From JAVVEG01 sp041689205 (GTDB taxonomy: Bacteria > Pseudomonadota > Gammaproteobacteria > Pseudomonadales > Pseudohongiellaceae): a DNA stretch of 64,000 nt. Position 1 is the stretch's first letter. The number at the start of each line of letters is the position of its first letter. The stretch lies in contig JBDNGQ010000249.1 of NCBI GenBank assembly GCA_041689205.1, positions 1 to 64,000 on the forward strand, written 5' to 3'. The notes under the pieces were generated by a model. The model was not told where the DNA came from. It saw only the letters and a program-made list of their open reading frames with translations, and did not search any database. The translations under genes were made by a program, and so were the position numbers. Below, piece by piece: positions 25,493-33,522 of this stretch.

Positions 25493-26097
25493 TAGTCGAT
25501 GCCTTTCTGAACCTTAACGCCATTATTGAATGCGTGTTTAACATCAGTAACTTCGCTGACAGTATCGGCAAGGTCGATCAATCCCTGATTCGCATTGCGC
25601 CCGGTTACGATGACATGTTGTGCGGCAGGCCGCTGCTTCAAGGTCTCGAACACATCTTCCGCATCCAGATAACCATAGGTCAGCATATAGGTCAGTTCAT
25701 CGAGAATCACCACCTGACAATCAGGATCACGCAGCAATCTGCGGGCATGCTCCCAGGTTGCGCGTGCCGCAGTAATGTCGGTTTCGCGGTCCTGGGTATC
25801 CCAGGTGAAGCCGGTGTTCATGACATGAAACTCCACCAGTGGATGGTTGTGGAACAGCAGGTGTTCGCCGCACTCCCATTGTCCTTTTATGAACTGGACA
25901 ACGCCGGCGCGCATCCCGTGTCCAACGCTTCGTGCCAGCATGCCGAAGGCTGAAGAGCTTTTGCCTTTGCCATTGCCGGTGAGAACGACCATCAATCCTT
26001 TATCGATGGTCGCCGCAGCAATGCGCTGGTCAACATGCTCTTTCTTGCGCTGCATGGCGCGCTTGTGCCGGGCAGCACGTTGTTCTGCGGTTTCCAT
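25489..26097 (-). CDS. cobO: Corrinoid adenosyltransferase (CobO/BtuR)
   Basis: This 202-residue enzyme transfers the adenosyl group of ATP to cob(I)alamin. The P-loop is GNGKGKSSSAFG. QFIKGQWECGEH, DCQVVILDELTYMLTYGYLD (20 residues) and VIVTGRNANQGLIDLADTVS are family signatures. A Met/Glu/Ala-rich N-terminal helix precedes the loop. It lies between btuB and btuF and probably shares riboswitch control. Confidence 0.94.
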   Translation of the reverse strand: METAEQRAARHKRAMQRKKEHVDQRIAAATIDKGLMVVLTGNGKGKSSSAFGMLARSVGHGMRAGVVQFIKGQWECGEHLLFHNHPLVEFHVMNTGFTWDTQDRETDITAARATWEHARRLLRDPDCQVVILDELTYMLTYGYLDAEDVFETLKQRPAAQHVIVTGRNANQGLIDLADTVSEVTDVKHAFNNGVKVQKGIDY

Positions 26098-26145
26098 CCA
26101 TACTCCTTGAATCAGGTATTATTGAATTCAGCTTTTGTTCACCAG

Positions 26146-26180
26146 GATACTGATCTGACCAATTAGATCAGATTAGTATC
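26146..26180 (-). promoter_or_regulatory. Imperfect hairpin between btuB and cobO
   Basis: GATACTGATCTGACC faces GATCAGATTAGTATC, giving a 15-bp imperfect stem eight bases after the btuB stop. No T-run follows, so it is more likely an RNA processing or stability element, or an operator, than an intrinsic terminator. Confidence 0.4.
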
Positions 26181-26187
26181 AAACCCG

Positions 26188-28050
26188 TTAGAGATTTATC
26201 CGCACGCCAATATACGCGGCACGCCGTGCATTGTTGTAACCAAGCACCTCCTCGAAGCGCACATCGCCAACATTTTCGAGGCGGCCATACAACTCGACGT
26301 TAGTGTTGAGGCGATAGTTGGCACTCAAGTCAATCACCTGATAATTGTCCAGGTCAAGGATCGTGCTGCCAAGCTGATCCACGGCGCGTCGTGAAGTACG
26401 ATAGAACGCATGCAGGCCTAAGCGCTCATCTGCAGCCAGATAGCTCAGGCCGATATTGCCCAGATCTTTTGGTCGACGTTGACGTTGTTGACCGTCAGGG
26501 CGACGGGTGTCATTCCAGGTATAGTTTGCAGTCAACGACAGTTGCTCGCTGAGCGGCAGAGAGGCCGAGAGTTCAACGCCTTCGGATTCACTGTCGCCAA
26601 TATCCTGCAGATAACCGCTGAACGTCGCCAGATCAAAATAGATTGCATCGCGAACCGTTTGATTGAAATAAACAAGTTCAACACGCAGACCCTGAACACT
26701 GAAATATTCAGCGGCCGCTTCATAGCCTTTGCTGGTCTCCTCGGTAAGGCTTGTCAATGAGGCCGGTGGGCTGGCCCATGGTCCGCTGTTATAAGCCCCT
26801 TCAAAAAGACTTGGGGCACGGAAACCGGTCCCGTAATTTGCGCGCAGTTTTACTGTGCCATGCTGCTGCAGATCAGTAATCCACGCCGTGGTGAGGCGGT
26901 AGCTGGTATGGGTGCCAAAATCATCATTATCATCCTGGCGGACACCAGCAGTGATAAAGAAATTCTGGGAAAAATCACTCAGATACTCCAGGTAATAGCC
27001 GGTTTGTCTGCGCGTATCGCCATTATTATTTTCCTGTTCGCTGTCTACGCCATAGACCAGGTTCAAACCAGCGATTCGAGAGATATTACCCAGATACTCC
27101 AGACGCTCAATCTCACCGCTGGATGTAAATGACGACTCGCCAAGCGTGAAATTTTCGCGATCGGTGCCGGTGTTTGACCAGGCCAGTTGATGGGCGATGC
27201 CCTCGCTCTGGTATTGCGCGGAAAGCCGGGTGGCCTGTTGTTCATAGTCCGAATCGCAGTCATAGGCTGTGCCAAAGGTTGCAGGATCAAAGCAGCCATC
27301 AAATTCAGATTTACCCGTAACATCTCGGTGCACCAGATCAACACGCAGTTGATCGGTGATGTTCACTCCAACGCGGGAGTGAAAGCTGGTGTTCTGGTAG
27401 CCATCTTTATCGGCCAGCACGTTATCGGCAGTCTGATTATTAAAACCCTCAGTGGTATACCTGGCACCTGATATAAACATATCGGCTTTTTCGTTTCCGC
27501 CGCTGATGTTCGCAGCCAGTTGCTGAGTACCAAAACTCCCGCTCTGGGCATCAATCTGTGAGCGCAGTCCGGCGCTGCCGGGCTGGGTGCTGATATTGAT
27601 AACACCACCGGCATCAGCGCCATAATTGAAGCCTTGTGGTCCACGCAATACCTCAACCCGCTCGACGCCGGTACTCAGGGTATGTTCAAGTTGTGGTTGC
27701 ACCTGAGTGGAACTTGGATCAGACAGTTTCAGCCCGTCAAGCAGGGTGATGGTGCGAAAGCCTTCTTCACCGCGGATACGCAAGGTAGTGGTTTTACCGG
27801 CTCCACCGCTGTTGGACACAGCAATCGAGGGAAGAGAGCGCAACACGTCAACTAAAGACAGGCTGCCACGCGCCTGGATGTCTTCAGCGGTGATTACTGC
27901 CACAGAGGTTCCCACCTGTCGCAAAGGTGTAGCGATACGACTTGAGGTTACAATCATTTCATTGAGCAGCGCAGGTTCCTGGGCAAGCGCAGGAAAAACT
28001 GACGAAACGGCGATACTGGCAACCAGCATTTTGAGATTAAAGTTATGCAT
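26188..28050 (-). CDS. btuB: TonB-dependent cobalamin receptor BtuB
   Basis: This 620-residue outer-membrane receptor takes up vitamin B12. It has a signal peptide ending SVFPALAQ, and a TonB-box-like segment (LNEMIVTSSRIATPLRQVG). The plug contains RGPQGFNYGADAGGVINI, and the 22-stranded barrel ends in YIGVRINL with a polar-hydrophobic alternation. Size and the GGAGKTTTLRIRG plug motif agree with BtuB. An AGAGGA site precedes the ATG and a cobalamin riboswitch lies in the leader, which makes the substrate assignment firm. Confidence 0.9.
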   Translation of the reverse strand: MHNFNLKMLVASIAVSSVFPALAQEPALLNEMIVTSSRIATPLRQVGTSVAVITAEDIQARGSLSLVDVLRSLPSIAVSNSGGAGKTTTLRIRGEEGFRTITLLDGLKLSDPSSTQVQPQLEHTLSTGVERVEVLRGPQGFNYGADAGGVINISTQPGSAGLRSQIDAQSGSFGTQQLAANISGGNEKADMFISGARYTTEGFNNQTADNVLADKDGYQNTSFHSRVGVNITDQLRVDLVHRDVTGKSEFDGCFDPATFGTAYDCDSDYEQQATRLSAQYQSEGIAHQLAWSNTGTDRENFTLGESSFTSSGEIERLEYLGNISRIAGLNLVYGVDSEQENNNGDTRRQTGYYLEYLSDFSQNFFITAGVRQDDNDDFGTHTSYRLTTAWITDLQQHGTVKLRANYGTGFRAPSLFEGAYNSGPWASPPASLTSLTEETSKGYEAAAEYFSVQGLRVELVYFNQTVRDAIYFDLATFSGYLQDIGDSESEGVELSASLPLSEQLSLTANYTWNDTRRPDGQQRQRRPKDLGNIGLSYLAADERLGLHAFYRTSRRAVDQLGSTILDLDNYQVIDLSANYRLNTNVELYGRLENVGDVRFEEVLGYNNARRAAYIGVRINL

Positions 28051-28164
28051 TACAGATTCCTCTATGAAAAAATTTCATGAGGGAGGGGAAGCGGCGGGTA
28101 AAGAAATCGACGAAAGACGACTGAACCGACCACCGATGGAGCCCTCCGCTTCATCACAGGTGTT

Positions 28165-28325
28165 ACTCGTCGTCAGGCTGGTATCGGGCTTAAGTCAAGA
28201 TGCTTATCTTTAACTTTTTACCGTTGCGGGGGCAGCGCTGGAATCGAACCAGCTTCCCAATTATCCTGACAACGCGTGGCGTTTACAGGACCTGAACAAC
28301 TAATCAGCATCTTTATCTGCAGCTT
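28165..28325 (-). ncRNA. Cobalamin riboswitch
   Basis: Read on the minus strand, the leader of btuB contains the conserved core GGGAAGCTGGTTCGATTCC, then GCTGCCCCCGCAACGG, then the B12-box AAGCCCGATACCAGCC at 28175-28191. These elements are in the canonical order and spacing. Downstream, GAAGCGG can pair with CCGCTTC close to the start codon, a plausible expression platform. The outer ends of the aptamer are approximate. Confidence 0.93.
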
Positions 28326-28387
28326 AATTCAAAGCCAGCCAGAGCAAAGATGCGGCGCAGTGTGTGACAGGCCGGAGCATAAGTCAA

Positions 28388-30289
28388 TTACATAGCGCGA
28401 GATTGAATCTTACATCTACTCAATTTGCCTCTTACTGATGCCAGCACACCGTCGCGATCCAGGCCCACTGAAGCCAGCATTTGAGACACTGAACCATGAC
28501 TTAGGAAACGATCCGGTAAGCCAAGATTGAGCACCGGGATATGATAATCCTCGCGCAGCAGGAACTCATTGACTGCCGCTCCGGCGCCGCCGAGTACAGT
28601 ATTTTCCTCAACAGTGACGATTAGCTGATGACGCTTTGCCAGCTCACCAACCAGTTCCTCATCAAGTGGCTTTACAAAGCGCATATCAACAACGGTTGCA
28701 TCAATAATGCCACCAACCTCCAGCGCCGTCTGCACCATGCTGCCAAAGGCGAGAATTACCACGGTGTGGCCTTTCTGGCAGATTCTGCCCTTACCGATTG
28801 GCAGCACTTCCATGTTTTCGTTGATGGTGACACCTGGACCTTTGCCACGCGGATAACGGACCGCGGCTGGACCCTTATGCTGATGCCCGGTATACAACAT
28901 CTGTCGACATTCATCTTCATTGGAAGGCGCCATGATGATGATATTTGGAATGCAGCGTAGAAAACTTAAATCAAAACTGCCGGCATGCGTAGGGCCGTCT
29001 TCACCGACCAGACCGGCCCGGTCTATCGCAAATAAAACATCCAGATTCTGCAGCGCTACATCATGAATCAATTGATCGTAGGCGCGCTGCAGAAAGGTCG
29101 AATAGATTGCTACCACTGGTTTCATACCATCACAGGCGAGTCCTGCTGCAAAGGTGACAGCATGCTGTTCAGCAATCGCTACATCATGGAAACGCTCAGG
29201 GTGCAGTTCAGCAAACTTATCCATGCCGGAGCCGGTGCTCATGGCCGGAGTAATTGCCACCATTTTCGGATCCTGTGCTGCCATATCGTACAACCACTGG
29301 CCGAATATTGCAGAGTAGGTGGGGGTGTCGACTTTTTTAATCGCAGTCTGCTTAAGACCAGGCTCGATCTTGTTCATCGCATGCATGCCGAAGGGATCTT
29401 GTTCAGAGGCTGAGTAGCCTTTGCCCTTCTGCGTAATGACATGCAACAACTGTGGACCCTGCAGGGTTTTGATATTGCGCAGTATATCAATCAGCTCCTG
29501 GGTGTCGTGTCCATCGACCAGACCGATATAGTTAAAGCCGATTTCTTCGAACAAGGTGCCGGGAGACACCATACCCTTCATGTATTCCTCTGCACGATGG
29601 ACAACTTTGAAAGCAGGGGGAATATGTGACAGTACTTTTTTGCCGCCATCACGAATAAAATTGTAGGGCTTGCTGGCCCACATGCGGGCAAAATAACTGG
29701 AAAGTCCGCCGACGTTGCGGGAGATCGACATGTTGTTGTCGTTCAGGATAACCAGAAAATTGTTATCAAGATGACCTGCATGATTGAGTGCTTCGAAGGC
29801 CATACCGGCAGTCATCGCGCCATCACCAATGATGGCTATGGTGCGGCGGTCAATGTTTTGATCCCGAGCGGCGACCATCATGCCCAACGCAGCACTGATT
29901 GAGGTGCTGGAGTGCCCTACGCCAAAACTGTCGTAAACGCTTTCTTCGCGGCTGGTAAAAGCGGCAAGACCGCCAGCCTGACGCATGGTCAGCATGCGTT
30001 CGCGCCGTCCAGTGAGTATTTTGTGGGGATAAGTCTGGTGGCCGACGTCCCAGACCAGACGGTCCTCCGGGGTATCGAATACATAATGCAGCGCAATGGT
30101 CAGTTCTACCACGCCCAGTCCGGCGCCCAGGTGTCCTCCTGTCTGGCCGACGGAGTACAGCAGAAACTGGCGGATCTCGCGGGCCAGTTCCGCAAATTTT
30201 CCCGGCTCAATCTGCTTTAGATCCTGGGGATTCTGAACCAGGTCGAGCAGCGGCGTATCCGGGCGTGTTAAGGGTATCTCTTCAAGCAT
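28388..30289 (-). CDS. dxs: 1-deoxy-D-xylulose-5-phosphate synthase
   Basis: This 633-residue thiamine-diphosphate enzyme joins pyruvate and glyceraldehyde-3-phosphate at the head of the non-mevalonate isoprenoid pathway. It contains GGHLGAGLGVVELT, the ThDP motif GDGAMTAGMAFEALNHAG with LNDNNMSIS, and the second-domain EQHAVTFAAGLA. The nearby thiL/ribA region suggests the older operon continued into dxs before the cobalamin genes came between. ispA is upstream on the same strand. Confidence 0.96.
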   Translation of the reverse strand: MLEEIPLTRPDTPLLDLVQNPQDLKQIEPGKFAELAREIRQFLLYSVGQTGGHLGAGLGVVELTIALHYVFDTPEDRLVWDVGHQTYPHKILTGRRERMLTMRQAGGLAAFTSREESVYDSFGVGHSSTSISAALGMMVAARDQNIDRRTIAIIGDGAMTAGMAFEALNHAGHLDNNFLVILNDNNMSISRNVGGLSSYFARMWASKPYNFIRDGGKKVLSHIPPAFKVVHRAEEYMKGMVSPGTLFEEIGFNYIGLVDGHDTQELIDILRNIKTLQGPQLLHVITQKGKGYSASEQDPFGMHAMNKIEPGLKQTAIKKVDTPTYSAIFGQWLYDMAAQDPKMVAITPAMSTGSGMDKFAELHPERFHDVAIAEQHAVTFAAGLACDGMKPVVAIYSTFLQRAYDQLIHDVALQNLDVLFAIDRAGLVGEDGPTHAGSFDLSFLRCIPNIIIMAPSNEDECRQMLYTGHQHKGPAAVRYPRGKGPGVTINENMEVLPIGKGRICQKGHTVVILAFGSMVQTALEVGGIIDATVVDMRFVKPLDEELVGELAKRHQLIVTVEENTVLGGAGAAVNEFLLREDYHIPVLNLGLPDRFLSHGSVSQMLASVGLDRDGVLASVRGKLSRCKIQSRAM

Positions 30290-30385
30290 GTTCTGTTACG
30301 TCCGATCCTGTAAATATGAGTCGCGAAGTCATATAAGAAACTAAGCAATCAGTTACGTTAATCCACCTCAGGGCGTTCGTCAATT

Positions 30386-31276
30386 TTAACTATCCCGTGC
30401 CACGATGTAACGCGCGATATTGCGCAACATATCTGCATCCGATCCAAAATCGGCCAGTTCAGTCAACGCCTGGCCGGTTAGTTCGCGCGCCTTGTCCTGA
30501 GCGCCCTGCAAGCCCAGCAGCGCGATATAGGTCGGCTTGTTGAGAGCTTGATCAGCGCCTTGGCGCTTGCCAATCGTGGCGGTATCACCAATTACATCGA
30601 GAATATCGTCCTGTACCTGAAATGACAGACCGATGCAGTCGGCATAACGCTGCAAAGAATTAAACCTTGCCTGATTGGTATGACCAGAACTCAGCGCACC
30701 GAGTTGCACGCTGGCACTGATCAGGGCACCTGTCTTCAGGCTGTGCATGGTCTCCAGTTGCTGCAGATTAAGTGATTTTCCGGTAGCGGCGAAATCGATT
30801 GCCTGTCCTGATACCATGCCCTCATAGCCTGCCGCTGCAGTCAGAATTTCAAGCATCTGCAGACGGATTTCCGGCGCTATTGCAGAGAGTCTTGCGATTA
30901 TTCGAAATGCCAGTGCCTGCAGGGCATCACCGGCCAGGATAGCAGTAGCCTCATCAAAGGCTTTGTGGACAGTGGGCCTGCCACGGCGCAGATCATCATT
31001 ATCCATCGCTGGCAGATCATCATGGATCAGCGAGTAGCAATGAATAAGTTCTACTGCGCAGGCAACTCCATCGGCAGATTGCATCGTCGTGCCGGCAGCC
31101 TCTGCACTGGCGTAACAAAGCAAGGGTCGGATGCGCTTGCCGCCCAGCAGACTGGCATAGATCATCGCATCGCGTAGTCGCTCAGCATAGGGCGGCAAGG
31201 ACTCGAGTTCAGCTTTTAACAGACCCTGAACCCGCTGCTGACAGCTGCGCAGATACACGGTGAAATCAACTGACAT
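30386..31276 (-). CDS. ispA: Farnesyl diphosphate synthase
   Basis: This 296-residue trans-prenyltransferase builds farnesyl diphosphate. The first aspartate-rich motif is in LIHDDLPAMDNDDLRRGRP and the second in QVQDDILDVIGD. GGKRIRPLL and the MVSGQAIDF segment agree with the IspA family. It follows xseB by five bases and precedes dxs, a standard order. Confidence 0.95.
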   Translation of the reverse strand: MSVDFTVYLRSCQQRVQGLLKAELESLPPYAERLRDAMIYASLLGGKRIRPLLCYASAEAAGTTMQSADGVACAVELIHCYSLIHDDLPAMDNDDLRRGRPTVHKAFDEATAILAGDALQALAFRIIARLSAIAPEIRLQMLEILTAAAGYEGMVSGQAIDFAATGKSLNLQQLETMHSLKTGALISASVQLGALSSGHTNQARFNSLQRYADCIGLSFQVQDDILDVIGDTATIGKRQGADQALNKPTYIALLGLQGAQDKARELTGQALTELADFGSDADMLRNIARYIVARDS

Positions 31277-31281
31277 GGCAA

Positions 31282-31521
31282 CTATTCATCAATGTCGGTA
31301 TCCAGGTCTTCGGGAGCAGCATTGCTGTCCATAAGTATTTGCACTTTTTGTTCTGCACGCTGCAGCGCAGCCTGACATTCGCGGGTCAGTTTTATACCGG
31401 TTTCAAATGCCTGCAGCGATTCCTCCAGACTTAAGTCACCATCCTCCATTGCAGTGACCAGATCCTCAAGCTGACCGAGAGACACCTCGAAGTCGAAGGG
31501 CTTGTCTTTTTTCTTAGCCAT
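31282..31521 (-). CDS. xseB: Exodeoxyribonuclease VII small subunit
   Basis: This 79-residue protein partners XseA in exonuclease VII. The family pattern FEVSLGQLEDLVTAMEDGDL then LEESLQAFETGIKLTRECQ is complete, followed by a coiled-coil tail and an acidic end (DLDTDIDE). It is the first gene of the xseB-ispA-dxs group. Confidence 0.94.
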   Translation of the reverse strand: MAKKKDKPFDFEVSLGQLEDLVTAMEDGDLSLEESLQAFETGIKLTRECQAALQRAEQKVQILMDSNAAPEDLDTDIDE

Positions 31522-31676
31522 TGCGGCACTGACCTCTTAATGCAGATGATTTTTAGCAAGCGCGAATTATCAAGTTTCTGCATCACAATAGCAACGCACT
31601 CGCTTAATCATCCGTTGACCTGTCATATAACTGGAAGTAACCTTAGCAGCCTCTGATCTCCAGAAATAAATCATGC

Positions 31677-32480
31677 ATGAATAAGCGGCGACAAATAATT
31701 AATCACACGCTAACCAGGTTTTATCCGAACGATTGGCGCATTCTTTTCGGGCTGGTTATCACAATTGTCTGGCTTTTGCTTGGTTCGATATATATTGGCA
31801 ATACTGTGGGTTGGGCGAATTTTAACTTATTGCCTATTGAAGACATGGGCAGCTTCCTCGAAGGCGCCTTTGCTCCCCTCGCGTTTTTATGGCTGGTTAT
31901 CGGATTGTTTATTCAGCAGAAGGTGCTGGCTCAGAATAATCGTGAACTGCGCAACAGCAATGTGGTATCCGAACGACAGGCGGTTGCGATAGCGGCGACC
32001 GAGCAGAATGCGCGTCAGGAAACCTTTTTTAAGATTGCCGATAATACCAGGCGTCAGCTTGGCGGTATTTCCGGGCTATTACTGCAATCAAGTAAAGGTC
32101 CGCAGGGCGACAATACCTATTCGGAAGCTGATTTCATGGAGATGTGGCATTTGTTTGCCACCGGAGATTTTGAAATATTTTCCAGAAGATTCCTTATCCT
32201 CAGCGGTAAAGGCACCGACATGCAGCCGCTCTTTTACGGCACCCAGATTCGCGCCACCCATACTGACAACTTTATTGTTAACTTTGATCGTTTGCTAAAG
32301 CTGGCCAAAGGATGCGATATCAATAACATCATCTCTGATGCCCAGGTGCATTCGGCCCATGGTCTGCTCAGTTCCCGGATGCGCGAACTGCATCCGCGCG
32401 TTAAATTCAAACGTTATGAGATGACCCGAACGGGGGCCTATCTGGATCAGATTATAAAAAACACCCAGGAAGAACTCTGA
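31677..32480 (+). CDS. Membrane protein of unknown function with cytosolic coiled-coil domain
   Basis: I do not recognise this 267-residue protein. Two membrane segments lie near residues 22-44 (ILFGLVITIVWLLLGSIYIG) and 62-84 (LAFLWLVIGLFIQQ). A charged helix follows (KVLAQNNRELRNSNVVSERQ) and then a soluble domain rich in aromatic residues (FMEMWHLFATGDFEIFSRRF). The topology resembles small sensor-like or phage-defence membrane proteins, but no catalytic motif is visible. It is divergent from xseB. Confidence 0.6.
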   Translation: MNKRRQIINHTLTRFYPNDWRILFGLVITIVWLLLGSIYIGNTVGWANFNLLPIEDMGSFLEGAFAPLAFLWLVIGLFIQQKVLAQNNRELRNSNVVSERQAVAIAATEQNARQETFFKIADNTRRQLGGISGLLLQSSKGPQGDNTYSEADFMEMWHLFATGDFEIFSRRFLILSGKGTDMQPLFYGTQIRATHTDNFIVNFDRLLKLAKGCDINNIISDAQVHSAHGLLSSRMRELHPRVKFKRYEMTRTGAYLDQIIKNTQEEL

Positions 32481-32502
32481 CTGGAACAACGAGGGAAGGA
32501 CT

Positions 32503-32895
32503 ATGGAACTGGTAGCGATTGTAGTAGTGGCAGCGCTTGTGCAGTACACGATTTTTGGTGCACTGGTTGGAAGGGCGCGTGCGCAGTACCACGTTGATGC
32601 ACCTGCAATAAGCGGACATCCTGTTTTCGAGCGATATTACCGAGTCCATCAGAACACTCTGGAAAGTCTGGTGATGTTTATTCCGGGTATTCTGCTATTC
32701 GCGACTTATGTACGTGCGGATGTTGCTGCGGCGATTGGTGTGGTCTTCATTATCGGTCGTTTTATCTACCTGCGAGCTTACGTCTCCGATCCTAAATCGC
32801 GCTCGCTGGGCTTCATGTTGACTATTCTGCCCTCAGCCATACTTGTGCTGGGTGGTTGCATCGGTGCGCTGATTAGTATTGTTCAAGGTCTTTAA
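32503..32895 (+). CDS. MAPEG family membrane protein
   Basis: This 130-residue protein has four membrane helices and the MAPEG motif RYYRVHQNTLESL, where an Arg and Glu/Asn line the glutathione site in family members. MAPEG proteins are glutathione-dependent transferases or peroxidases. It lies 22 bases after the unknown membrane protein, so they may be cotranscribed. The substrate is unknown. Confidence 0.85.
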   Translation: MELVAIVVVAALVQYTIFGALVGRARAQYHVDAPAISGHPVFERYYRVHQNTLESLVMFIPGILLFATYVRADVAAAIGVVFIIGRFIYLRAYVSDPKSRSLGFMLTILPSAILVLGGCIGALISIVQGL

Positions 32896-32913
32896 GCGCA
32901 GCGCTAACGCCTG

Positions 32914-33510
32914 CTACTCATAATTACTTTGTAATCGACTGGCACCTATATGACTGCTCTGCTGCGCTATCATCCAATCCATTGCGTTTAGCAGTGATGC
33001 ATATTTAACAGGGGCTGCTTCCAGCAATTCGAGCGTGTGGACGATAGCTTCGATCGTCGACACGGCATCAAGCTGATTTGATCGGCGTATACGATATCTT
33101 GACGCTGGCATGTCATGCAGAGCGTAGCGTGGCAAATGGGTAAACTCCGGGTTTTCGTGCAGCAGACGCCGACTTTTACGCCAGGTCGCATCGAGAAAGA
33201 GCAGTGGGCGCGCAGAGCAATCCAGTAACTCGGAGATCGGCGCCGCTTCAGCGCCGGGGTAGATCAATACGGGCGCACAGGACAGAATTTGATCCATCGT
33301 CTGCTTGCTGATTTGATTGCCGTTGCTCACAGTTGCTAATGCGCAGTTTTCCAGACTGAGCGCCGCAATGCGTGCAGTGCCAAGCGCATGTCGGGCTTCG
33401 CTGGCATGCTGCAGAATAAGTACCGGCCAGTCATTAACCACGCGCTCAATTAAATGGCAATAACAAGCAGTTAATGGGCGCGTGCACTGCGGGCAATGTA
33501 CGCGCTTCAT
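32914..33510 (-). CDS. tapT: DTW-domain tRNA-uridine aminocarboxypropyltransferase (TapT-like)
   Basis: This 198-residue protein belongs to the DTW family, which adds acp to uridine in tRNA. The N-terminal zinc-knuckle cysteines are in HCPQCTRPLTACYCH. The variant signature FLDATWRKSRRL (DATW for DTW) and LPRYALHDMPASRYRIRR follow. It is convergent with the MAPEG gene and 12 bases downstream of ybiT on the same strand. Confidence 0.88.
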   Translation of the reverse strand: MKRVHCPQCTRPLTACYCHLIERVVNDWPVLILQHASEARHALGTARIAALSLENCALATVSNGNQISKQTMDQILSCAPVLIYPGAEAAPISELLDCSARPLLFLDATWRKSRRLLHENPEFTHLPRYALHDMPASRYRIRRSNQLDAVSTIEAIVHTLELLEAAPVKYASLLNAMDWMIAQQSSHIGASRLQSNYE

Positions 33511-33522
33511 AAGTGCCCGGAC

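Noticed and set aside
28229..28257. Sequence resembling a tRNA T-arm (GGTTCGATTCC flanked by pairing bases)
   Set aside because: It is the conserved core of the cobalamin riboswitch on the minus strand; no acceptor or anticodon arms surround it.
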